This document shows, in pieces, positions 12,553 to 25,105 of a DNA stretch of 64,000 bases. Each line of letters opens with the position of its first letter. Within the stretch, counting starts at the first letter, position 1. Where the stretch lies: contig NW_024881324.1 of NCBI RefSeq assembly GCF_018691265.1, positions 961,230 through 1,025,229 of the forward strand, written 5' to 3'. Source of the DNA: Tyto alba (lineage: Eukaryota > Chordata > Aves > Strigiformes > Tytonidae). The translations under genes and the position numbers were made by a program. The notes below the pieces were generated by a model. That model ran no database searches. It was given only the letters and a program-made list of their open reading frames with translations, and was not told the origin of the DNA.

Positions 12553-14247
12553 GCGACAGCCCTCCTTTTTTGTTCTTATCGGGACACTCGGCTTTTCGGT
12601 GGCCAGCCTTGTCACAATTAAAACATTTCTGGTTCTCCAACCAGAGAGCCGACATGGCTGTGGCAAGTTCTGACATTTTACTGACCCTGCTTTTGCACAG
12701 GCAGTGACCATTTCCTCTACAGTTGGATCGCCTGGCATAGCTTCAATAATTTTCCGGCAGTCCTCATTTACATTATCACGAGCTAGTTGCTTTACCAGCA
12801 TCTGTCGCAAGGTGGGGTCATAGACTTGTTTTTCAACAGATGCCATTATTTTTTCTACAAACGGTAGAAACGGCTCTTTAGGCTCCTGCCTTATGATAGT
12901 ATATCGAGGTTTCGGCTCTGAAAGTTCCGCAGTCCTCATAATAGCCTCTATACCTATCGCTTTCACTTGTTCCAACACAAGCGGATGTCAGCGGGCTTGT
13001 GCCCGGGCATCCCTATGCTGCCCTAATCCCATGAGTGTTTCCATTCCCACCCCAAATCTGGGCTCCTGCTGATCTAACTGCCAGTTTTTGCTGTCTGTAC
13101 ATCAGTGCACTGCCTCCAAACATTGTGAAATACTGCGTTTTGCACTGGCTGAAATATAATTTGCACAAGTTGATTTATGTTGAAAGGGACCAACTCATCA
13201 GTGGCTACCAAACGTAATAATTGCATGACTGCAGGAGAATTTGGACCGTGCTGGGTAGCAGCCTTCTGCAAATCTTATATTGCTTTCCAGGCAAATGCAA
13301 CATACTCATCGGCCTGGCCCTGTGGCGTGGCACGAATTACTGGAAACGCCAAGGGCCCAGTGGACAACTTTTTGGATCGTAATGCGAGTGTCTCACAAGC
13401 CAGGTGTCTGGATAGCCTTGGATAAGTCCCTCCCAATTCCCCTCCTCCATGGCTCGCTTCTTCACCTCCCTCCAAAAACTAACAGGGTCTCTGGGGAGGA
13501 CTGTTAGCTCAGTGGGAGGTAATGTCCAGGGCCGAGGAGGCCCAGGGCATTCCACTCTCTCTCTTAAGGGTGTTTTAAAATCAGTTGGTGGGGTTCCTCA
13601 CCATCCCCCCAGTCATCTCCCGGTCCTTCAGGTGATGGGGGGGCACCCCTCGGAAACCTCCAAGTCTGTACCCACTTCCCCCACTGCCCCTTCCATCCCC
13701 TGTGGTAGTGGAGGTGCGGAAGATTCTATCTGAGCCTGTTTCACTAGAGGAGGATACAGTACATTACCCGTATCCCGAGGACATAGATATTGCTGAGGCT
13801 TTATAGTCTCATCGGGCCACATATATTTCCGTGGTTACGCAGTGCCAGTCAATTTTGAGGGGGTGTCTTTTTTATCAGGAGAGGGGTTTGACGACCCCAC
13901 GGCTCCCGCCGCTTTGTCCAATCCATCCTTTGTGTCACTGTTGTTATTCATTTTTTCGAGCTCATCTTGATTTTGCTTAAGGGCTTTTAAAGTGTCTAAT
14001 AAGAATCACCATGTAGTTAAATGTCCTAATGCTTTCTTGTCACTCCACATTGCGCAGTCTATTAACTTTTCTCCTGTTTGCTCCCATACTGTAATGCAGT
14101 TTCAGCGGATTCTGGCACTCCATTACGTTTACCTCACACCAGAATCCTCTGTAACATTAATTCGTCCATTTTCAGTCCCAGATTTTTCAATATTGCTTCC
14201 CATATGTTCAGCACACTAGCCTCCTCTTTTGTGAGTGTTGTGACCAT
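12553..14247 (-). pseudogene. gag: ERV-A gag remnant
   Basis: A likely start codon is at 14247, followed by a matrix-like region with several stops. A proline-rich region and capsid follow (about 13075-13560, residues such as WTLPPTELTVLPRDPVSFWRE and VKLVATDELVPFN-like stretches). The capsid C-terminal major homology region is at about 12680-12980 (EPKEPFLPFVEKIMASVEKQ, then DPTLRQMLVKQLARDNVNEDCRKI). A single nucleocapsid knuckle of C-x2-C-x4-H-x4-C type, now out of frame, is at about 12560-12620. Just after it the sequence jumps to RNase H, so gag is 3'-truncated by an internal deletion. Confidence 0.83.
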
Positions 14248-14384
14248 GTTCCCAGTGATTCACCTGGTATGTTAGTGTGTCAAGTATTGGTCTGCGGACT
14301 TAGCAGCTCCACCGCCGCTCTCAGCTTCACTGACCTCTGTCTCCACTGCGCATCCAGCAGCCAGTCTTTTCTCAGTGTTCCGTT

Positions 14385-14402
14385 CGTCGGTCAGGGTCAC
14401 CA
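14385..14402 (-). promoter_or_regulatory. ERV-A primer-binding site
   Basis: Two nucleotides inside the right LTR, the minus strand begins TGGTGACCCTGAC. The first 13 bases match a tRNA-Trp-type primer site except for one C-to-T change; the remainder has drifted. The position identifies the right LTR as the 5' LTR. Confidence 0.72.
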
Positions 14403-14404
14403 AT

Positions 14405-14939
14405 TGTCACGGTCAACGCAGACAGAATTACGGTCGAGATGGACAGATTCTTCGTTACAGCAAGTTAACAGCAAAGCCACAAACAAAAAGCTTTTATTTT
14501 CTCCTCCTTTGTTCCTTTATACTTTTTCTACAGGGTGTACAGATTTTCCAGACTGCCTACCGACCCGCCCCTTCACGTATGTGTTCATACATCGCATGTC
14601 CATGGTAATGAACCCTGGCCCTTCCCAGGGCGGAGAAGTTAATATGCATAAGCTCATCGAAGCAAGCGTAATAATATAGAAAGTTCAAAAGTTCAGGCTC
14701 CTAAGCTTTCTAGTATCCCTATCCTCCTAAAACTAGTTCCAAGTACGGGGTTATCAGTTCTTCCGACAGTGTCTCTTTTCTTACTGGTTCAGAGTTGTTA
14801 TCCTCTCTTACTGCGGTCGATAAGCTTGCTCATCTTGCAGCTCCTCCTGTTCTTGTTTGCTCTCTCGGGGGTAGTTTGGAATCCTTGCAAGGCCGAAGTT
14901 GTTCTTTCCCAGGGCCTCAGTCCAGCTGAGGTCCCCACA
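14405..14939 (-). repeat. ERV-A 5' LTR
   Basis: The right LTR, 535 bp, TG...CA, partner of 10274-10806. On the minus strand the TATA box (complement at 14516-14521) and AATAAA (complement at 14493-14498) are retained. The duplicated host hexamer GAACAA follows at 14940-14945. Confidence 0.93.
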
Positions 14940-16976
14940 GAACAATACCCAAACGGGTGAGATGTCCATGCCTGGGACACAGGAAACAACAGCACCCAGG
15001 TTTGTCCAGTGGCTGTTGGATGCCGCACTTGGGCTGCCTAGGGTGTCCAGAGTTGTGTCCTAGAGGGGTCTGCGCACTGTGAGTGTTAAATTATAAAGCC
15101 CGTCTGAAAGGTCCTCAGAGCATGGGGACCAGTCCAGAGGTCTTCAGAAAGGGAGAGAAGTTCCCTACCCAAGTATTTTTTGTGCAAAGAGAAGCAGCAC
15201 TGACCTGAAAACCCTTGGTCTACTACTTCCATCTCCTCCACTGGAAGGTGTTCAATATTTCTTTTTCATCCCCACTCTCTACTCCTATAACTATATATTA
15301 TTTATAACATTGATTGTAAGTATCAGGGGATTTTTAAGTGAGAAACTGGGAAGAACTGGCAGAGTATAATATTTAAACACAAAACTAATCTATTTAAATT
15401 CTGCCTTTTAGACTATGTGCTTTCTCAAACTATTATTCTAACCACAACCTTTTCTACCAACAAGATAAAATGTGAGCTTCCTGATAACCACTGTAATCTT
15501 TTCTATAAGCTTGTCAAATATGTTGTTATACATAAATTATTAATGTAACCAACTACCACAAGTGTGCATCTCACATTCTCAAAAGGGTAATAAAGTTTTG
15601 TACTGCTGTGTTAATTATTCCATTGGCTGAAATATTGGAGGTCTGTGCTTTGGACCAGAAGGCTTGTGAGCACACCAACCATTCACTAAATGGGATGTTT
15701 TCTGAAAATCCCTTATTAGCATTTTGGCAACATGCCCCCATTTAGTTTTTCACAGCAATACCTTGGCCACGTATCTATCAAAAACATTTGGATCAAATCT
15801 GTATTTTACTGGTTTCACACATTTTCAGCTAGTTAAGATGGACTGGATTCTGACCTTTCATATTTTGTAGCAGTAACCACATTGCTAGCCAGTAATTAGC
15901 AAGCTTTATCAGCACTGCATGCTCTTACCCTGAAACAGTCCCCAAGAGCCTAGTCTAGAGACATATATCTCACTTGTTTAATACAAATTTAGCTTCCTAA
16001 ATTATTCCTTTTTCCATAAACAGCCAGCACTAGTGCCCTGAGGCACCATAAGTATGTAATTAATATAAATGTATTTTTAAATTATTTTTGTATGCACCTA
16101 TAGACAGAAGTCTGACACTTTCTGTAGATTTGCATTCATTATGAGATACAGTTCTGGATGTCTTCAAAAATGTTGATGAATGAAAACAGTACAGAAGTAG
16201 ACAAAAATAAAAAACAATCAATGAAAATCCATGGAAGGCACATAGTATGCAAAAAATGGCAGGTGTCTGGCAAAATGTTGTCTGTTAACAGAGCAAGGGC
16301 TCCAAAGTTCTCATCCTGAAGAATGCTAGTTCCCTAAAAGTCAAATTAAAACCTCTCAGTATATTTGCTGATCTTAGGAAATCGTTTTGTTTGCTTATGC
16401 TTGCAGCTCAAATCCCCCAAAAGTCAAAATGCCCTGCCACCCTCGACTCATTTCTCCTTTCCCCTCCTGTTTTCTCAGTGATACTGGATATAAATCACAC
16501 CTTCAGCTAGTAGAGATAATGAAGTGGCTAACAGTGTCAGAGAGGTCAATGGATGAAAGCATGAGGATAGAACTCTCTCTTATCTTCCTATAATGGGCCT
16601 TTAGGACTTTGAAGTGATGCCCATTGTTCTAATGTGTGTATGAACAACTCTAGGTTAATTAATGTGCCCCACAGATTAGATGAAATGGTTTATGGATTAA
16701 AAAAAAATATCCAAAACAAATATATGGCATATCAACCACAGACAACAGACTCCCAAGAACACTAATATTTCTAAGTAGCCTTTTTCATTAACCTAGCAGA
16801 AGGGTCTGCCACTGACGCACTCCCACACTGCCTAAAAGGTGACTAACCAGAACCTCACTAATGCCTGTGCTCTCTGACTGTGGGGACTGCGACTGTTTGG
16901 CACCTGGGCAGAGAAACCAAGCAGCTCACTGAGTCCTCTCACCCTTCATACTCATTGAGGTTAATGTGTTGGGTTC

Positions 16977-17465
16977 TCGTTGTTTCATGGAGGAGGTGGG
17001 AGGTGTAACATTTGTGACGGGCCATGAAGGACCAATTTAACATCCAAGGGCCCTATAAAGGATGCTTAGGTTGCTAAGAAACGTTTGTTTGCATGCTAGC
17101 CATGGAAAAGAGCACTCTTGCTGCAGGTAGACTTCTCAGGTCCTTGATTGAGGGCCAGGAAGAGGGCTCTGAAGGTATCAGAGAAACTAGTGACTGGCGT
17201 TCAAGTTAATGGAAAGATAGCAGTAAATCAGTGGGGAAAAGCTGGAGGCCAAGCAGTCATTGATAAGGATATCAATGAATCAGTTTTTCAGTAAAAAGTT
17301 CATGCACTTGAGGAAGAATGAAGGAGTTAATTCATAAGTTTTTAGCACGAATTAATAACTGATGGCTTGACTGTTTTCCTACATTTATCTTTGTGTGGTA
17401 ACAACTGGCTGGTAACTCATGTAATTTAGACAGACTGGTGTGCTCTGTCAGAATAAACTTTTTTC
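16977..17465 (+). mobile_element. Possible degenerate LTR
   Basis: A slightly GC-richer block starting TGTTGGGTTCTCG contains a CCTATAAAGG TATA-like box near 17051 and, about 400 nt later, a GAATAAAC polyadenylation-type signal at 17452-17457 followed by a T/C-rich stretch. That order fits an LTR in plus orientation. I could not find a target duplication or a defined 3' end. Confidence 0.22.
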
Positions 17466-20400
17466 CTCTATCGTCTGAGGCTTTATGAACAAAAAATTTC
17501 ATTAATTTATGCCATTTATCTTATTCCTATACCACACTCTAAACAGATATATTCTCCCTGCAATCATAGTCTCATAATGCAATTATATGCATACCGTAAG
17601 ATACGCAAATGATTACATTATGATGCTGTGACTTACAGATTAGGCCTTAAGAACAATAAAACCACTAGGAGCCACTTTGCAAACTGTAGCTGAATTATAT
17701 TTTGCTCTTAAGTGGATGAAAATGTTCATAAGTGGAAAGATCACATGCTGGTACTTGTAGCATTTCAGGATGAATTGTATCACACCCGTTCTTTGACAGA
17801 TGTGATGGGAACCAAGGAAAACAGCAGATTTCATTTCCCACCATCCCTGTACCCATGCTCCCCAGAGCTCAGGAAACTACCAGACAAGTCCCTTGAGGCA
17901 TGGTGTCTCCAGGAACTCCTGTAAGAGTACCACATCTCTGCTCTGCTGATGATTCAAGCCCAGGCATCCAACTTAGAGGCTCAGTTTTAGCAGGCAAAGC
18001 CCAGTCAAGTCAAATAGCTCCTGATTGTCTTTTGGTCCCCTTCAGTGAAACTCAAACAATCTGAAAACACATTATCTTGTTTAAGGGTTTGATTTCGCAG
18101 TCAGCATAAGGCATCATTCCTAAGTTTAACTATATGGCTTACAACATAAGTGAGGAAATCTAGTTCCTATTATGTTTGACATTGCTTAGCTAACATTTGT
18201 ATATGTTCCTTGAATAAGCAAGAATACCTTAAAAATATGCTTCAAGTGGCTGGAACAACAGGAAGGGTGATATCATTGTTGAGAATAACAATCTTGAGAA
18301 ACATTTAGACCTAGAAATGTGCAGCTAAGCAACACCAAACACCCTGGGAATGTAACTATTCCTTTGGAAATATCGTCAGCAGACCACCAGCTCAAGGCTT
18401 AGCAGAGCAATCACTCTTAACTGAAATGACTACAACACTGGTCACACACTTTAGCAAGAATTCAGAGGAAAAAAAGAAGTGCTGAGTGCTCTAAAATCTA
18501 TTTTAAGGCCAAATTAATCCCTTCAACTCAAATCCCAGGTAAATGTCATCTAGACCCGGTGTAAAGAAGAAAATTAGATCTAGTAGATTGCACGTTCCAG
18601 TGTAGGTACTCTCCTGGAGAGTGAAGAGTTACAAAGCCTAACTAGAAAAATCCTAATGGCAAATTATTGTTATCAACCACTATCGTTACATCTGCCTTAA
18701 GGGATGACACTATCTCAGGATCTGGCTATATCATTGTGAATTTTTAAGGAATTTGTGATGTTTGCATTACAAGGCTGATCATGTATCACGTGTATTGCAC
18801 TGAAGACATAATTGCAAGGTTTGAAGTGAAAAGACCAATGGGTCAGTAACTTAAAAAGAATTGACAGGACATAAAGACAATTGCTCCAACTCACATAATG
18901 CCATAAACTGGAGATACTAAAATAGGAAGAAAGGAGGAATGGTACGAAAGGAAAAGGTCAGCACAGTCAAGCCTTCTCATGAGAGATGCTGCACTTTAAA
19001 GTGAGGATCCACACTTTGCATTTACTAGATTAGTAGCCTTAAGCTTTGTAAATTCATTGATTTCAAATGATTATGTGCGTGGTCTAAAGAGTAGACACAA
19101 GAAGAGAGCCTCATTAAACAATTACACTCCCCTACCACCTATTATAAATAGAGGTGTATGTACAAGAGAAAGTTGATGTTAAGCACCATAAAAAGCAGGT
19201 TATTTACTCCCTCCAGCACGTAAATTTTATTTCATATGAGATTACACCCCTAGTTTGCTTTGCAACTTTTTAAAGATTTTTTAACCCATGCAGTATCCAG
19301 ACTTATTACTCCTGACTGAATAAAACACACCGATCATCTTAGATCACCCAACAAGTGCAGCGCGCTGTATTGATACCCAAGGACAGCGATGGGAAAAGTT
19401 TTGCACAGACATGAGCAGTAAGACTGGAAATCTGAGCTGGTAACTTTTGACCCAGAGGAAGCAATCACAAACAGGCAGCACCAGGGCATTTACCGTGTTT
19501 GTGCATGACCCTGTAAACCAGGTATGATAAAACTTCACCAGGGCAGTGCAAGTTGCAAAGGCACTTCAGTACCCTCGTAGTATGGGATGTGGTATATATT
19601 TCCTTAGATGATTAAAATGACAGTAGAATATACAGACCTTCCTGAGCATATTGTCTCTGTTCCTTCACATCACCCTTCAGCAATACCAATCAGCAACACA
19701 GAAGAAACAACCAGGCTCATCTGTATGAAGAAGAAAAGTCAAACCACTGCAGGCTGTTACCCCACTCCTCACGTGGAAAGAAGCCTCCACCTTCCCCAGC
19801 AGTTCTGCTCCTTAGAGCTGAGTGCCGCCGGCTGCTTCTCTCCCCTCCTGTTAGGCTCTTACAGCCTGCTCATTCCAACCCTCTGCAATTGTTAAATGCT
19901 TTTTTTTTTTGTTGTCTCTGTGGCTCTACATGTATTTTCTTCTTGATTCTCCTCGCAGGGAAGGCAGTTTCAGCACAAAGTAACACATCGGGTTGAAAAC
20001 GCCTTGCTGTCTAGGCGTGTTGCTTGATCAGGAAGGACTTTCCATAAGCACAAGGCAGAACTGGAAACAGAAAGCATTAGCCCTTATTATAGAACAATCC
20101 CATCTCCCTATTTTCCTCAGTTTTGGTGTGTCATAAGGGAAAGTTTTATTTAAATTGTCATTTAAAAAAAAAGAGAATACTTTAAGTTGAAGGAGTAAAA
20201 GTAATGATGTACAGCATTGTATAATTAAGAAATACAGGCACAAAATTTTAAGAAATGCAAGAAACTTGCCAGCCCAACATGAAGCCACATTGCACACAGG
20301 CATTGTAATTCCATCTTTAACTGCATGATCCTATGCATGTTGGGTTTTTTTTGGGTTTTTTTTTTTTTTTTTCCCCCTTTTTTTTTTTTTTTTCCTCATA

Positions 20401-23400
20401 GCATCACCAGTAAGGATACAGGATTTTCCATACAGTCCTTTCAGACAGCTACAGACACCTACTACACAAGCCCTGCACACACAGCCTAAAGAATAACATG
20501 TAATTTGTTCCTGAGTTGGGCCATCTCAGATTTTAAGGGGGTACAAGAGAAAGACTCAGTTTTGGTGAATCACCTGCTCAAAGCTGCCTTACAGTCATGA
20601 TGCCAACACAATGGCAGGAGCAGCTATTACAGAATCAAGGATTGAGAGTAAATTATTTTTATGAAATGCAAAGTGGGTGAAATTGGGGTCTGCCACAAGA
20701 TGAGCTGAATTGTTTCCAGCTCTGCCTGAAATGATCTTCTGTTGCTGTATTTCAGCCTAAAGGAAAATAATGCTTATAGAATCACTGACTTCCTTATAAT
20801 TTAACTCCTGATCAGATTTGTCTGAATCTAAGAGGGTAAAGTGCTCACAGATGCAAAGCTAATGTAAGTTTCCTGAAAACATTTGTAAGTGACAAAAACT
20901 CCTCTCCACTGTGGGAAAGACTGCAGCATTAGCTTATTTCTTACCAGGCGTCAACCTCTAAATTCAAGTCCCAAACTGGCAGGAAATGAGGCTTCGTGAG
21001 CTCATGGAACGGTTCATGTTAGGGATACCTGCCTCCCTCTATCCAGCTGCCAGTGTTGTGCTGTCTCACAGAGGACACATAAACCAATACACACCCAGGA
21101 GACAATTAAAATGCTTGGAAGATTTTTAGAGAATTGACAGAAGAATAAATAACCAAAGAGGAACAAAGATATACTGCAGTTTTGCCTTTGGATGTTTTCC
21201 TACTGCATTCTGACAGATGTTCATATTATAAAATAAAGCTGTTGTAGTTTTGTCTTCCTGAGCTTCCCATTCTTTGTGAACTGTGAAATATCGCTGAAAA
21301 ACTGAAATATCATCCTAATGTTATGCTATGATACTGAAAAAATGCCATAATGTAACATTCTGGTAGTATTAGTGGATTAGTGGATTTTCCTTTGAAGAAA
21401 AAAAATATTTAAGGTGTTGGACGTTCGAGCTCTTCTGCAAGTTCAGAATTTCAGCACTAATTTCTCCAAATATTTACTGTATCCAGCATTGAGACATTTG
21501 AAATCCTGTACACAGAACAATTCTAATAACTACCTAAGTATGTGAATGTTAGCTATACATATACATCAAAAGTGTACCCACTATGAACAGATCAGAGAAA
21601 TTCAGCTACTTCTTTACACTTGTACAGCCATGATGTACATTTGGTTCATCCCTAATCATTAACAAAGTAAATAACAGTCAAACTAAGTTTGATTTAGTAA
21701 TTGCTTGGCACAAATCTTTTTCAATGCATACTGGAGTGCAGACTGAATAACAGTTCCCCTTGCCTTAAAACCTACTAAATTTTCCATTTCAAGATTGCCT
21801 TGTTACTTGATTTTTGATATAAGCTAAATGGGAGATGAGGTAGGAAAAGCAGTAATGCAAGAGAGACTTAAACCAACAGACCCATCCGCTTTGTCACTTA
21901 GGACTACTGCCATAGTGAAATGCTTTTTACAAGCAGCAGCCTAAGAAACACATGGCAATTATTTGAATTAAAGTGGACATGCTGTGCCTGAGCACTCATG
22001 ACACCATCCTATCCTCCGGGAGACTCCACCATGTCAGAAAAGTAGAGAAAGATGGAGAAAAGAAACATCAAAATCAGTAGCAAGTAGAGCATCGTCTCTT
22101 GTTTGTCAAGCAGGAACACAGATTGAATTAAAACAGCTCTTCCCTAGAGCTTCATGTTCACAGCTCTGACCAAGGTTCCAGAACCGTTTTTTGCCCTTGA
22201 TCCCACTCTTAGTGCAGAGGACAATCAGAATTTATCAGAGAACAATAGCTTACTTTCAGCTACATGTTTAACATGAAACAGAAAACATCGTCAAGGGTAA
22301 CTGAGAAACATCATTCTTGTAAAATTACTCTCAGGTAAGTTTGGTTAGTATAGAAGATTCACTGAATTTGTTTGCTTTCCTTTAGGTTAGCATGGGTCCT
22401 GCAGCTAGCATAAGGCAGAGAAGTTTGTAGTATGGACAGCTACTCTCCCTAGGAGTAATTCCCTTTTAATCTCCAGGGCAAGCAACTTTTCCCCAAGGTA
22501 CAGTTAAACCTTTGAAACGGGAAACTATTAGCTTTAAATTTGGTGTAAATTTCAACTATTTATAAGGCTTAACAGTACCAATGACTTCACCAGGAAATAA
22601 TGAAAGATTTAAACTTTTAAAGCTGCTTCTGCTGTTTGCAAACTGTTAATCCAACCTTGGATCAAGAAATACATGTTTTTATTACATACCTTAGAAAATG
22701 CCTGTTCACTTAATGTGACAAATACCTTCCCTTTTTATCCAATCTGAAACTTTAAGAATAGGCACAGTGGATTTTTATGTGAAGACTTGACTTCAGTTTA
22801 ATATTAGTTCCTTTTGTGCAATAATAGATTCTTCCTTGCTTATGTGTTTCATTTTGCTAAGCCTTACTGAGAATTCACATCTTGTGAGGAAAACAGGTGA
22901 TTTGGAAGTATCATGGATTTCTGTTACAGATACTTCCTGGCAAAATTCTCCTGCCATGGTTTTAGGGGTAAATTATAATTCCATGCCAGATATCATTTGG
23001 TTCTTGTGTTATGAAATATTAATTTCAACTTACTGTCCACAATTTCTACAGGACTGTGAAGTATGATTAAGCACTAGATTTCTAAGAGAGGATAAACAAA
23101 AACCACCATAACTTGCTTATTCAATTGAAAAGCTGCACTTCCAAAGCAAGAGGCTACAGGAATACTGAATACAAGGCAAACCAAACCCATCGGGAGTACT
23201 TGAAATTCTCTGCTCAAAGATATAAATCTTTCACATTATAAAGGATTAACATTTAGATGCACAGAAACTGTCTTTAGAGTGATGTCTGCAGACCTCTGAG
23301 TCACAAATTAAAATGTCTTCCTGAAAGGTAACTGTTAGAATTTCATCTGGAGGGAGTGAAGAAAACACAACCATAGGAGGAAATGAGGCAATATCAAGTT

Positions 23401-23639
23401 CTTTTTCTTTCTAGAGGTAACAAAATCCCAAGAGAGTAAGATGTTTGTGCTGTCAGAATAAAAATCCCCAAAGAAACAACCTAGTTTACCTTTCCCCTTG
23501 AAAGGTTGCTTTTGAGACAAGATCTGCTCTTTTTCTCTCTCAAGCATGAAACCTCTCTTCAGTTTAGGACTGTTCCCAAAATACTGAGTGAAGTAGAAAT
23601 GAAGTGCACATAGTGGAACATTGAAACAAAAAAGGCCCA

Positions 23640-24262
23640 AACAATAGGCCTCAAACCAAAGTTGACTTCTGAGTGAATTCCCCGACCAGCAACCAGCATC
23701 TTATCAGCAGACTGAAGCAACCAGCATCTTATCAGCGTGAAATGCAACCCTGGGAAGAATGCCTGAAAACTCTAAGTAAACAACAGGAAGTAACTATAAA
23801 TCCCAAATGTAAAGAAAAACAGAAACTCCTCAGACGTGCCCGGATCCTGGCCAGATCCGGACACACCCGAGCGAGGCACGTCAATCTACCAGCTATCTCC
23901 CGTGCATTTTGTATGTTTGTTTGTTAAACTGTATAACAGCCAGGCCCCCTCACAGCAAAGACAGAGACCTCACCTATGAGCGGATGCCCTGCGTGGGACT
24001 TCCCAGCTGCCGGGAAAGGCTCTGTGACTCTTTGCTGGGACGGGGCTCCCCAGCTGATGCACGGGTTGGGGTGATGGTAAAGTAGGAGGGCAACTGGTGA
24101 TGGATCTTTCTTAATCACTATAGCCAGCTTTATGTAGTAATGACTAGGTGCGTTACCTTGCTTACTCTTTCTGCTGCTTTAAACTAAAGTAAAATAAGCC
24201 TATTTCTTTAGCTTGGTGTCTGTGTCCTTTGTGTTAACCCTGTCAACTGGCAAAACAAACAT
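23640..24262 (+). mobile_element. Possible LTR-like segment
   Basis: A GC-richer block within AT-rich DNA. It contains a 20-bp direct repeat (GCAACCAGCATCTTATCAGC at about 23690 and 23717), a near-perfect palindrome at 23840-23860 (CCGGATC...GATCCGG arms), and a 3' part reading AGTAAAATAAGCC followed by a GT-rich stretch (TTGGTGTCTGTGTCC), which resembles an R/U5 polyadenylation region. The ends and target duplication are not resolved, so the assignment is tentative. Confidence 0.3.
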
Positions 24263-24734
24263 GTAGAGAGTGTTTTTTTTAATAAGTCAATAATACTACA
24301 CTTGCTAGAAATCTGTCTGTCCTTACTTGCCAAATACTGTAACAGTGCCTTTACTGCAAGATAAGTGTATCGAGCAAGCTAAAGAAGTCCAAGAGAGTTG
24401 AACCCCAAGGGCAGCAGAACATCAGATTTGTCTACGTTGAAGAGCTTCCAGAATTCTACAGACACAGACCAAAGCAGTGTTTAAATGAATGATCCAGCGT
24501 AGCACCTGCCTATACTCCAAAGAACAGCAATCTTTTGGCTCATGACTTGTGTTTTATATAGACTTGGGCCATAAGCAAAATGCAACAGATGTAGAAAAAT
24601 TTAAGACTGACAGCAACTGCAACATAACTACTATTTTTCCATTCCATCAACCAGTTATAAAACTACCTACTTAACTTGTGCACTGTGTGTACTGCGTACA
24701 TAACAGAACACAACGACTAACAAAAGAAAAGCCT

Positions 24735-24740
24735 TTTATT
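24735..24740 (-). promoter_or_regulatory. Displaced LSM5 polyadenylation signal (AATAAA)
   Basis: On the minus strand this is CTGAATAAAAGG followed by a U/GU-rich stretch (CTTTTCTTTTGTTAG, then TTGTGTTCTG), the arrangement of a vertebrate poly(A) site. The first half of the hexamer lies within the ERV-B target duplication (24738-24743). Before insertion it would have stood about 285 nt after the LSM5 stop codon. The copy of the duplication on the LSM5 side (30939-30944) is followed by LTR, so AATAAA is not recreated there. Confidence 0.72.
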
Positions 24741-24743
24741 CAG

Positions 24744-25105
24744 TGTCGCGGCCGAAGACGGGGAAGCAAGACACATCAATATGATGAGTAAATCAGCTTC
24801 GGTTTATTCCATGATATGTTCTCTTTTTATAATGTCCTAATGTTCCGTACATGCAATCACGCGCCTTGTCAAGCAAGCTCATTGGCTTATCACTACTGTT
24901 CACGCGACAAACACAAGCATAACATACATTCTGATTGGATAACAAGTTTTGCATACTTTGCAATACTTCAGCATTTTTGCGGTAAGCACATCCCTGTTCA
25001 ACATCCTGTTTTTCACAACTTTAAGCAACTTCCCTGTTTCAAGGACAGTATGTCCTTCATATCTTCTGATACACATTTCTTACTGTTAATACTCCGGCCC
25101 CAGCA
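24744..25105 (-). repeat. ERV-B 3' LTR
   Basis: 362 bp with TG...CA ends. On the minus strand U3 holds two CCAAT boxes (complements near 24890 and 24939), a TATAAAAAG box (complement at 24823-24831) and an AATAAA (complement at 24803-24808). The last 49 nt of the env coding frame lie inside U3. Confidence 0.96.

Larger units (their letters stand above)
10274..14939 (-). mobile_element. ERV-A: decayed class II endogenous retrovirus
   Basis: A proviral insertion with two LTRs of 533 bp (10274-10806) and 535 bp (14405-14939) and an exact 6-bp target duplication, GAACAA, at 10268-10273 and 14940-14945. It is transcribed on the minus strand: primer site beside the right LTR, polypurine tract beside the left. 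Gag, RNase H, integrase and Env remnants lie in the expected order, but protease, all of RT proper and most of the Env surface subunit are missing. Many stops and frameshifts remain. The LTRs differ at roughly two dozen positions by eye (about 4%), so it is clearly older than ERV-B. It is a non-autonomous, defective copy. Confidence 0.95.
14946..24734. other. Gene-free intergenic sequence
   Basis: About 9.8 kb, mostly AT-rich, without a recognisable gene. Long T tracts lie near 20346-20394. Two LTR-like segments are listed separately (16977-17465 and 23640-24262). Frames around 19608-19895 and 22836-23066 are under 100 codons, lack domain signatures and look like chance. Confidence 0.5.
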
